This document shows, one piece after another, positions 45,601 to 52,207 of a stretch of 64,000 nt of DNA (positions within the stretch are counted from its first letter, which is position 1; the number at the start of each line of letters is the position of its first letter). A model generated the notes under the pieces. The model saw only the letters and a list, made by a program, of their open reading frames with translations. It did not search any database and had not been told where the DNA came from. Origin of the DNA: an uncultured Myxococcales bacterium (GTDB lineage: Bacteria; Myxococcota_A; UBA9042); assembly GCA_903883645.1 (NCBI GenBank), contig CAISBR010000171.1:22642-86641 (forward strand), in the 5' to 3' direction. The position numbers and the translations under genes are program-made.

Positions 45601-45993
45601 GTCGCCGTTGTCTTTGACGGTGCAGTTTTTGCCGTTGCTGCCGGCCGCACCGGCGGTGCCGTCTTTGCCAGCCGCGCCGTCTTTGCCCGCCGCGCCATCG
45701 GCTACGGTGATTTTCGAGCCGTCGGCACAGGTAATGGTCTTGGTGCCCTTGCCGTCATCCGAAGCGACGCAATTGCCGCCGTCTTTACCGGCATCGCCGC
45801 TTTTGATCACAACGGACGTGCCGTCTGTGCAGTTCAAGGTTTTGGTGCCGTCGGTGTTGTCTTTTAACGTACACGCGGAACCGTCTTTGCCTTTGGCGCC
45901 ATTGGCGCCACTGGCCCCTTCGCAAGCAGCGAGGCTACACGCCAGCGCCACCCACGAAGCTCCTACAAGCATTCTCTGAATATTTGATTTCAT
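42613..45993 (-). CDS. OmcA/MtrC-family decahaem c-type cytochrome lipoprotein with collagen-like repeat region
   Basis: 1,126 aa from the ATG at 45993 with AGGAGA 6 nt upstream. Lipobox LAAC (Cys24). Residues ~41-265 are repeats of CTVKDNGDGTKTISCEDG-type units joined by Gly-x-x linkers. A strand-rich part is followed by ten CxxCH motifs in two groups of five (about residues 463-617: CNNCH, CNMCH, CKTCH, CTSCH, CTLCH; about 905-1114: CLKCH, CIWCH, CTACH, CSSCH, CLLCH) separated by ~290 residues. This is the alternating beta-barrel/pentahaem architecture of OmcA/MtrC surface reductases that pass electrons to extracellular metals. No MtrA/MtrB partner lies in the window. Confidence 0.93.
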   Translation of the reverse strand: MKSNIQRMLVGASWVALACSLAACEGASGANGAKGKDGSACTLKDNTDGTKTLNCTDGTSVVIKSGDAGKDGGNCVASDDGKGTKTITCADGSKITVADGAAGKDGAAGKDGTAGAAGSNGKNCTVKDNGDSTKTISCEDGTTATVADGAAGANGSSCTVKDNGDGSKAINCPGSDTVTVNDGAAGKSCTVKDNGDGTKTISCEDGTSVTVADGKNGADAKNCTVKDNGDGTKTIDCPGSATVTVADGTNGTNGTNGSNGTNGTNGLNGLSTTSTGLVITVKSVSTVATDPIKVNFTMTDDKGYAVDVCGNYSLNTVIRPTFGLAYITKDSAGNMLPYNVMTKSNSASALTVFNPGMLNPLGTDCKPAVDATGKSTGAGTFVQNAPGDYTYTFPAVATSPGPQAVKYDATKLDNSHALWIAATRQTDTVNTTASSTFKAVNKEYAFIPSGKGTPERRELVASATCNNCHRGHLPEGSTAAAFHGGARVEANFCNMCHNNRLTTTGAANEAADHRVYLHRIHNSENINPANIYQGISFPFPQDIRSCKTCHAGSQQTDQWKTRPNREACTSCHDNVSMTDTTLIKCTNPPTVDAVTGLKVPCLHVGGAGKTDDQCTLCHSATDIEGYHVPVLPVTTTKTASIPTSGYVPTGADIITYDVSTAGTWLDGTVRRPSLTFKFKKNGTDVVFLPFQSTATTPEMFANFVGAPTVYFAWAQPQDNIAMPADYNASGSMYLKNIWNGTTSSITTGTSTLGTKAGVACTVGAPCTCAAAPNNCVVPAGTLTFNAATGYYTANLNTVLIPDSASLLVGGLGTNSGITTAQPLTQTNLPAYTYDATTKVGGLLIYPTIAWVAAKNTVVTAGTQTTGYQGTALCANTAAKLCTCTTAAPCNSWAARRVIVDNAGCLKCHGTLGAEPYFHSGARNNGTVCIWCHTPNRTSSGWGSGAKQYIHAIHGARKRTVPFNWAAVSATDTFADVEFPGALSQCTACHTANGFDFSNSAAVAAVPSMVSSASATGIFSSVSTTAYRFSPYIVVDTANYGAGYAITAGLPNDVSGTGATAANLVTSPITAICSSCHDSAPAVDHMQAAGGHFYDTRANTVAAGATKEQCLLCHGPGKIAAIAVVHK
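45193..45873 (-). repeat. Coding repeat: Cys-bounded ~26-residue units and Gly-x-x collagen-like linkers
   Basis: Within the decahaem gene, eight CTVKDNGDGTKTISCEDG-like units (two Cys each, followed by TxTVADG) are joined by GAAGKDG-type and finally GTNGTNGSNG-type linkers. The DNA is repetitive enough for slippage or recombination, so unit number may vary between strains. Function is probably a surface stalk. Confidence 0.9.
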
Positions 45994-46219
45994 TGCTGTT
46001 CTCCTGTTGGCGGAAACCGGGTCGGCTGAAATCGGGACGCGGGTACAGAGCTCGAATCGAGGCAGGTCGGCGAGGGTCCAGGCCTGGATGAACGAAAGCG
46101 CCGCAACGGCAATCGGGGGTCGGTTCCTGCTCAACTCACCTTACGGAACCATTTCCGCACGGCAGGCTGACAGTGCAAGTGTACTCCCCTCGCAAGACGC
46201 CGAATCGGCCGAACACCGC

Positions 46220-46236
46220 CATGTGACAGCCACATG
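46220..46236. repeat. Inverted repeat CATGTG-ACAGC-CACATG
   Basis: Perfect 6-bp arms with a 5-nt spacer, just downstream of the predicted decahaem promoter on the minus strand. It could be an operator; the spacing is shorter than a CRP site. No regulator can be named. Confidence 0.4.
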
Positions 46237-46287
46237 ACGGTGGCAGTTTCGGGTGCCTATAATTTCAGGATGTTATGAAAGGCCCGC

Positions 46288-46301
46288 TTGACTTGGATCA
46301 A
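46288..46301 (-). promoter_or_regulatory. FNR-type binding site upstream of the decahaem cytochrome gene
   Basis: TTGACTTGGATCAA matches the FNR consensus TTGAT-N4-ATCAA at nine of ten positions. Its centre (46294.5) is ~30-33 bp from the AT-rich stretch at 46256-46266, the distance expected between a -41.5 activator site and a -10 element reading toward the cytochrome gene. This suggests induction when oxygen is low. Confidence 0.6.
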
Positions 46302-46476
46302 GTCGCGATCTCGGCGCTGCTCAGACCGCTGATCGCCGCAGCCCCTCTCGTCCCAGCCAGGTAACCAGCAACCAACACAAGACCATGAAACTCATGTTCT
46401 TTTTTACTGTGTAGAGAAACACATTCAGTATTGTTAAGAACTGCAAATGTCCAGTATACAACCGCAAGTACTTATT

Positions 46477-47259
46477 CTACATCACTTTTCTTGCGTTACT
46501 GGGCAGCGATTGCAGCAGCCGGAGCAACAAAAACACCCCCGGGCGGTCGCGGTCGCGGCCAATTTCGAGCCGAAACCTACGCCCGACGTAGGGTCGCAGG
46601 GCCTCGACTAGCGGCGATGGCTCAAGCGGCCGATACAAATTCCAGGCGTCGACCGCCACCCCCAACTGACCGTCGTGCCACTCGATCGCGAAGCGACCGC
46701 GCCGCACCTGCATTGGCGGCGTGTCGAGGTACGCCACGGCGGCCATCACGGCGTGGACCAAGGGCAACAGGCGCCGCGCCTGCTCGCCCCCCGCATCGGC
46801 CGCATTGCGCTGCAGACTGTCGAAGGCGTACTCGGCGCGGTGGTCCGCCCAAATCAGCGTAACCGTATAGGGCTCGCTCAGCTTGGCCATGCTGCGCGGC
46901 TCGGGGCGAAGTGGCGGCGGCAGGTGCGGCAGGTCCGCTTGCTGTAGTGCCCGATGCAAAGCCTGAGCCTGCGCGGGCGGCAGCGGGGGCAGCGGCCGCG
47001 ACGCCGACGACGGGGTCCACAGGCGGCCTTGCGCTAGCTCGACCGAACGCAGGCCATAGCCCTGCAGCGCCACGCGCTCGGGCTCGGCCGCCCCAGCCAC
47101 TTGCGCCACCAGCGCCCCCAAAAGAACCGCCAACACGCCGGCCGCCTGCCAGTTGGGCGACAAGCAACCGCGCAACCGCCCGACGCGAGTCACCTCTACT
47201 AGCAGACGCGGGGCCTTGAGCAACAGCATCGCCAACCTCGGCGCCAGCGGCGCACGCAT
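46477..47259 (-). CDS. Hypothetical protein with N-terminal membrane segment, 260 aa
   Basis: The start at the ATG at 47259 is a choice; an earlier in-frame start exists. One hydrophobic segment (AAGVLAVLLGALVAQVAG, about residues 42-60) may be an anchor or signal peptide with an Arg-rich N-region. The rest mixes helices and strands (YTVTLIWADHRAEYAFDSL, GRFAIEWHDGQLGVAV). No family is recognised. The promoter region upstream (47341-47400) is strongly AT-rich, unlike the gene. Confidence 0.65.
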   Translation of the reverse strand: MRAPLAPRLAMLLLKAPRLLVEVTRVGRLRGCLSPNWQAAGVLAVLLGALVAQVAGAAEPERVALQGYGLRSVELAQGRLWTPSSASRPLPPLPPAQAQALHRALQQADLPHLPPPLRPEPRSMAKLSEPYTVTLIWADHRAEYAFDSLQRNAADAGGEQARRLLPLVHAVMAAVAYLDTPPMQVRRGRFAIEWHDGQLGVAVDAWNLYRPLEPSPLVEALRPYVGRRFRLEIGRDRDRPGVFLLLRLLQSLPSNARKVM

Positions 47260-47469
47260 AACTGTACAGTCGCGATCGTGTAGTGTCTTGGGGCTGCGGG
47301 CAAGCGCCCCCTTGCCTGCAACCCGGCGCACGGCGGCAGATGCACGTTTATCTGAATATCGCTATTATTTCAATGCATTTATCGACATTGCCTATCTCCG
47401 GCATTTGCTCTCAAGGGGCCTAGTTGCTAGCATAGTGGCACGGCGCGCAGCCCCAGGTAGTGCAAAAGC

Positions 47470-48726
47470 TTGACTAGCAACCCGAATTCGCCAAACGGCC
47501 CCGAACGCCCCACCCTGCCCCGCACGGCACGGGCCAGCTCGGGCGTGGCCATCACAGACGACGTCATGCCCAATCGCGGCAGCGGCGGCATAGCAGCCCG
47601 GCCCGCCAGCGGCGCGCACCTACCGGGCAGCGGGCGACGCGGCGTGTCTGGAGCCAGCCCTATCGACAGCAGCCATAGCAGCCAAACGGTCGCGGCGGAA
47701 TCGGTCGGCCCGCACCCCATCGCGTCACCCGCTTGCGCAGCCACCCCCGGCGCCGTACGGCCCGTGGCCGACCCGTTCACCGGAGACCGCCGCCCCGCTA
47801 CGGGCAGCAGCCACTTGAGCGGCGCGGCAGCCGTGACAGCCCCTGGCGCCCGGCTAAGTCGCGAAGGCACCAGCCCCAGCTACGAGCGGACTCGCGAACA
47901 CTCATCTACTTTCAATACATTACCGCTCACACCGGCCCCAAGCGGCCTGGTCGAGTCCGAGGGCAGTTGGTCACGCGGCAGCGAGCCGAGCGCCAGCTTT
48001 GACTTGGGTGGCCGCGAGCCAAGCAGCCAAATGGCGGCAAGGATGGCTGCGCGGCGCGGCTGGTCGAGCTCAAGCCAGGCCAGTGCCCACGGGGTGCAGA
48101 GCCCGGGCTCGAACCCCGCGTTCCTTTCTGCGGCCACGATCTCGGCGCCGGCCATCCTCGACCCCACGGTGCACCCCCATGACGCCGATGCCCAACAAGC
48201 GATGGCAGCGCTGTTTGCCCGCGAACCGATTAGCGAAATCGAGATGGCGCAGTTGGTGGCGCTGCTGACCCGCGAATCCAGCCGTTCGGGTCGCGTCCTT
48301 ACCAAAAAGGGCCAGCCGGCACAGACCGCTTTCATCCTTGCCAATGGCTTTGCCCGGCTCGAGATGGCGCCCGACCAGCACCCGCTTGGGGCGGCAGCCC
48401 TGCGCGTGGGCGATGTGGCAGGCGATGCTGCAGTGACCGGCGACGAGTACCACCACAGCAATGTGGTCACCGCGAGCGATGTTGTCCTATTTTCTTGTGA
48501 TCGTAACGACTTACTTAATCTATCGCAGCGCATGCCGGTGCTGGCCGCGCGGCTGGCGATGGCCGTTGCCGAGCAGTCGTTGCGTCGCAGCCGCCTGCAA
48601 ACGGCCAAGATGACGCAAATTGCCAACAGCGCCCTAGGCTTGGCTACACTGCCGGCTGAGCAGGGCGAGGTGTCGTCGATTTCGCGCCTGTTCACGAAGC
48701 TGACCGGACGCGGAGGTGGCGCGTGA
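47470..48726 (+). CDS. Degenerate CNB-fold protein with long disordered N-terminus
   Basis: 418 aa from the TTG at 47470; the ATG at 47566 is an alternative and neither has a strong ribosome-binding site. Residues 1-230 are low-complexity Ser/Pro/Gly/Ala/Arg, including a DPFTGDRRP motif. Residues ~245-370 are a CNB-like roll (VLTKKGQPAQTAFILANGFA, then LRVGDVAGDAAVTGDEYHHS); the phosphate-binding Glu and Arg are absent. A C-terminal helix contains SLRRSRLQTAKM. It is a paralogue of the 32258 protein (same GDxAVxGxxYH element). Its stop overlaps the next gene's GTG by 4 bp (GTGA). Confidence 0.75.
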   Translation: MTSNPNSPNGPERPTLPRTARASSGVAITDDVMPNRGSGGIAARPASGAHLPGSGRRGVSGASPIDSSHSSQTVAAESVGPHPIASPACAATPGAVRPVADPFTGDRRPATGSSHLSGAAAVTAPGARLSREGTSPSYERTREHSSTFNTLPLTPAPSGLVESEGSWSRGSEPSASFDLGGREPSSQMAARMAARRGWSSSSQASAHGVQSPGSNPAFLSAATISAPAILDPTVHPHDADAQQAMAALFAREPISEIEMAQLVALLTRESSRSGRVLTKKGQPAQTAFILANGFARLEMAPDQHPLGAAALRVGDVAGDAAVTGDEYHHSNVVTASDVVLFSCDRNDLLNLSQRMPVLAARLAMAVAEQSLRRSRLQTAKMTQIANSALGLATLPAEQGEVSSISRLFTKLTGRGGGA

Positions 48727-49331
48727 ATTTGAATCAGTTGCGGGCGCTTGCCGGCTGGAGCCAGATCAGCGATGCCGAAGGTACGGCCCTTGTGCAGGCC
48801 GGCAATGACCGCTGGATTCGCGCCGGGCATCTTGCCGTAGAGGCAGGCCGAGCGTGCGCCGGACCGCTGCTCATTGCCAGCGGCGAGGTACAACTTCTTT
48901 TTGAAATCGAGGGTATGGGCTTGGCTGTGGCGGTGCTCGGGCCGGGTGACTGGCTGGCGCCCGAGGCCGCGTTCGACAACATGCCGGCCCTCTTGGGCGC
49001 GCGCGCCTTGACCGACACCCGTGCCCTGCAGTTGCCCCGCGAGCAGGTCGACCGGTTGCGCAATCTGCCCCTTGGGTTGGCGGTGCGGCTGACCCGCGGT
49101 TTGCTGCGCAGCCAGGTCAAGATCAGCGCCGCCTTGGGGCTGCACGCCGCGCCATGGCTGCAAAAAGCGAACGAAAAGCGCACCTTGGCGCCTGCCGACT
49201 TGGTTGAGCTGGGGATGACCCGGGTGGTGGCGCCGGCCCCCCAAGCGACGGAGCGGCCGGCGAGCAACCAAGTCGAGTTGATTGGCCACGAAGGTCCGGC
49301 AATCGCTGCCAATTTCCGCCCGCTGCGCTGA
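48723..49331 (+). CDS. CNB-like single-domain protein, 202 aa
   Basis: The GTG start overlaps the upstream stop. A CNB-type roll spans about 20-125 (IRAGHLAVEAGRACAGPLLI, then SGEVQLLFEIEGMGLAVAVL and LGPGDWLAPEAAF), with Glu but no Arg in the cassette position, so ligand binding is doubtful. A helical tail follows. There is no HTH, so it is not a CRP-type regulator. It is coupled to the previous gene and lies 99 nt before the MscS-CNB channel. Confidence 0.75.
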   Translation: MNLNQLRALAGWSQISDAEGTALVQAGNDRWIRAGHLAVEAGRACAGPLLIASGEVQLLFEIEGMGLAVAVLGPGDWLAPEAAFDNMPALLGARALTDTRALQLPREQVDRLRNLPLGLAVRLTRGLLRSQVKISAALGLHAAPWLQKANEKRTLAPADLVELGMTRVVAPAPQATERPASNQVELIGHEGPAIAANFRPLR

Positions 49332-49430
49332 AGTACGGACCCGCGCACCGCACAGCCCTTGCAGTCTAGGCATACCCTGGCATTGTAGGCGGCGCAGCGA
49401 CACCTGCGATCGCAGCGACCCGGGGGCGCG

Positions 49431-50939
49431 GTGGGCGACAAGTTCGAGAAGATACTGACGACTTGGGCCGAAGGCGGCGCCGCAACTTTGCTGGGCGTGC
49501 TGGCTGTGGCGCTGACGTGGCTGGCCCTGCCAAAGAGCGAGCGCCGCCGGCTGCGGCTGCCTATTCTGTTTATGGTTCTACACTTGGCAGCTCTGGGGGC
49601 CGTGCGTCTGCTGCCAACCCAGGCCGAGCGGCCGTGGGAGTTCTTCAGCCTGCTGTTCGTGTGGGCGGCGCTGGCACAGGCCCTACCGATGCTGGTAATC
49701 GACGGGCTGCTCGGCCATCGGCTGGCCTGGAAACTGCCGAAGATCTTTCGCGATATTGTCCAGATGCTGGTGTATTTTGGCGTGGCGCTGGTGGTGCTGC
49801 ACAGCGTCGGGTTTGAGCCGAGCTCCCTACTTGCTACATCGGCTTTGCTGACCGCGGTGATCGGTCTGTCGCTGCAAGACACGCTGGGTAATCTGTTCGC
49901 CGGCCTAGCGATTCAGGCGCAGACACCGTTCGAAGTGGGCGATTGGGTGCAGCTGAGCGACTCGAACGAACCGCTGGGGCGCGTGGTCGAGATCAACTGG
50001 CGGGCGACCAAGCTTTTGACGACCGACCGCGTCGAGATTGTGGTGCCCAATGCCAACCTGGCGCGCGCGCCGATCCGCAATTTCTCGAAGCCGACTGTGC
50101 TGTTGCGCCGGCAAATTCGCGTGCGCGCGCCGTACGATTTTGCTCCGGCCCACGTGCGCAACCTGCTCGAGGCCGCGGTCGAGGGTACACCGGGCGTGCT
50201 GGCCGAGCCCAAGCCCAATGTGATCGTCGGCGATTTTGAATCTGACGGCTTGCTGTATGTTCTTCGCTACTTTACCGACGATGCCGAGACTGTGCACCCC
50301 ATTGATGGCCGCGTGCGCGAGCGCATCTGGCACGCGCTGCGGCGGGCGGGCATCCCCTTTCCGCGCGGACAGCGCGAAGTGTTTATGCACACAGTAAGCG
50401 CCGAAGATAGCGAACACAGCCGGCTTTCGAAGATGACGGAGCGGCGCGCCACCCTGCGGCAGGTCGAGGTGTTCGAGGTGTTGCCCGACTCGGCGGTCGA
50501 TGTGCTGGCCGGTCTGGTGCACACCCGGCGCTTTGCCGCGGGCGAGTTTGTGCTGCGCAAGGGCGACGCGGGCGGCGAGATGTACATCGTGGAGCATGGC
50601 GAGGTGGCGGTGGTGGTCGAGCAGCCCGGTGGCAGCCTGGCCGAGGTCGCGCGCCTGCACAAGGGCCAGTTCTTCGGCGAAATGAGTCTTTTGACCGGCG
50701 CCAGTCGCACCGCCACCGTGCGCGCCGTAAGCGACTTGGCCTTGTTAGTTGTCGATAAAACAGCGTTTTTGGCAGTTCTGCAGCAGTCGCCCGATGTGGC
50801 GGTGCGCATGTCAGAGATGCTGGTGCTGCGCCAAGGCGAGCTCGAGCGCGAGTCGGCCAAGGTGAGTGGGCAGCACCAGCTCCCCAACGAACGCAATAAG
50901 GCGATGCTATCGAAGATCCGTGAATTCTTCGCGATCTAG
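49431..50939 (+). CDS. MscS-family channel with C-terminal cyclic-nucleotide-binding domain
   Basis: 502 aa from a GTG. Transmembrane helices lie at about 15-33, 43-62, 70-93 and 108-127, then a pore-lining helix ALLTAVIGLSLQDTLGNLFAG (about 138-158) and the MscS beta-domain (GDWVQL, VEIVVPNANL). The C-terminal CNB domain (345-470) has an intact phosphate-binding cassette FGEMSLLTGASRTATVRA with Glu417 and Arg426. This is the bCNG subgroup of MscS channels, thought to be gated by cyclic nucleotides more than by tension. Inner membrane. Its upstream neighbours are two CNB-like proteins. Confidence 0.92.
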   Translation: MGDKFEKILTTWAEGGAATLLGVLAVALTWLALPKSERRRLRLPILFMVLHLAALGAVRLLPTQAERPWEFFSLLFVWAALAQALPMLVIDGLLGHRLAWKLPKIFRDIVQMLVYFGVALVVLHSVGFEPSSLLATSALLTAVIGLSLQDTLGNLFAGLAIQAQTPFEVGDWVQLSDSNEPLGRVVEINWRATKLLTTDRVEIVVPNANLARAPIRNFSKPTVLLRRQIRVRAPYDFAPAHVRNLLEAAVEGTPGVLAEPKPNVIVGDFESDGLLYVLRYFTDDAETVHPIDGRVRERIWHALRRAGIPFPRGQREVFMHTVSAEDSEHSRLSKMTERRATLRQVEVFEVLPDSAVDVLAGLVHTRRFAAGEFVLRKGDAGGEMYIVEHGEVAVVVEQPGGSLAEVARLHKGQFFGEMSLLTGASRTATVRAVSDLALLVVDKTAFLAVLQQSPDVAVRMSEMLVLRQGELERESAKVSGQHQLPNERNKAMLSKIREFFAI

Positions 50940-50954
50940 CAGCCCGACCCGTAC

Positions 50955-52025
50955 CTACACGTAGTCGCTGTAGCCCTGCGCGCCCGGCGTATAGAACGTG
51001 CCAAAGTCGGGCTGGGCGAGCTCGGCACCGCTCTGCAGCTTGGCCACCAGCGTCGGATTGCTGATAAACGGCCGGCCAAACGCCACCAACTCGCCCTTGC
51101 CGGCCTGCAGATCGGCCTCGCCGCGGGCCGCATCGTAACCGCCCGACAGGATGTACGTACCCTTAAACGCAGCGCGAATCCCATCTTTGATGCTCTGCGG
51201 CACCGGCGGCGCGCCCATCGGGCTGTGGTCGACGATGTGCACATACACCAGGCCAAGCTTCGCCAATTCGGCGGCGAGGTGCAGGTACAGCGCGTCGGTG
51301 TCGGCGTCGGTGCCCATGCCGTTAAACGCGCCGTAGGGCGACAGCCGGATGCCCACACGGTCGGCGCCGATGGCCTGCGCGGTGCGGCGGGCGATCTCAA
51401 GGGCAAAGCGGCTGCGACCGGCGACGCTGCCACCCCACGCATCGCTGCGCAGGTTGCTGGCGGTGTTCAAGAACTGGTCGATCAGGTAGCCGTTGGCGCC
51501 GTGGATCTCGACACCGTCGAAACCGGCGGCGATCGCGTTCTGCGCAGCCGCGACGTATTCGCCAATGGTGGCTTCGATCTGCGACTCACTCATGGCGACG
51601 GGCTGGGTGGCCGGCACATTGCCCTGGCCGTCGACGTAGATGCCCTCGGCCAGCGCCACGGTCGACGGGGCCAGCACGGTCGCGCCCGCCGGCAGATTGG
51701 CCTGATGCGAGGCGCGGCCCGTGTGCATCAACTGCGCGAAAAGCTTACCACCCGCGGCGTGAACTGCGCTCGTCACCTTGCGCCAACCCGCCACTTGCGC
51801 CTCGCTGTAGAGGCCCGGAATGCGTGCGTAGCCCACGCCGTTGGGCGACGGCGCCACGCCCTCGGTCACAATGAGACCGGCGCTCGCCCGCTGGCTGTAG
51901 TACGTGGCTTCTAGGTCGCCGGGCACGTTGCCGATGGCGCGATTGCGGGTCATCGGCGCCATGACGATGCGGTTGGCGAGTTCGATGCGGCCGAGGCGAA
52001 ACGAGCTAAAAAGCGACTGCGACAT
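50955..52025 (-). CDS. Old Yellow Enzyme family FMN-dependent oxidoreductase (NemA-like)
   Basis: 356 aa. The OYE barrel is clear: LANRIVMAPMTRNRA, AQLMHTGRASH, HGANGYLIDQFLN (substrate-binding His-Asn), VGIRLSPYG and AFGRPFISNP. These enzymes reduce activated C=C bonds (N-ethylmaleimide, enones, nitro-esters) with NADPH and FMN. The start is the ATG at 52025 with AAGGA upstream; 20 further residues are open. It is tail-to-tail with the channel gene. Confidence 0.93.
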   Translation of the reverse strand: MSQSLFSSFRLGRIELANRIVMAPMTRNRAIGNVPGDLEATYYSQRASAGLIVTEGVAPSPNGVGYARIPGLYSEAQVAGWRKVTSAVHAAGGKLFAQLMHTGRASHQANLPAGATVLAPSTVALAEGIYVDGQGNVPATQPVAMSESQIEATIGEYVAAAQNAIAAGFDGVEIHGANGYLIDQFLNTASNLRSDAWGGSVAGRSRFALEIARRTAQAIGADRVGIRLSPYGAFNGMGTDADTDALYLHLAAELAKLGLVYVHIVDHSPMGAPPVPQSIKDGIRAAFKGTYILSGGYDAARGEADLQAGKGELVAFGRPFISNPTLVAKLQSGAELAQPDFGTFYTPGAQGYSDYV

Positions 52026-52207
52026 GGGCAAGGTCCTTGGCAAATAGAGTTCTGAGGGGGATCGGCGGCATATACCGCGCAGCACAGGGTAAGCGACAGT
52101 TCTGTGACGGCAAGGCGCTACAAAGAAATTGACTGTTCACCCTTGCGAACAATGGCCGGGGCCTTGCGAGCCATGCCAGCCCCAGCGTACGCTCGCCCGT
52201 GCTGCCG

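Larger units (their letters stand above)
45994..46476. promoter_or_regulatory. 483-bp upstream region of the decahaem cytochrome gene
   Basis: No gene is seen. The region becomes AT-rich from about 46240 to 46500, unlike its surroundings. It contains an FNR-type site (46288-46301), an AT-rich stretch suited to a -10 element (46256-46266) and a dyad (46220-46236), leaving a leader of ~260 nt. Confidence 0.6.

Noticed and set aside
44278..45867. 529-codon open frame opposite the decahaem gene
   Set aside because: It is the antisense shadow of the repeat region; composition is Gly/Ala/Arg/Val noise and the opposite strand has ten haem motifs and a perfect start.
47880..49403. 507-codon minus-strand frame over the two CNB-like genes
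   Set aside because: It spans two overlapping plus-strand genes and the gap after them, is Arg/Pro-rich, and shows no domain.
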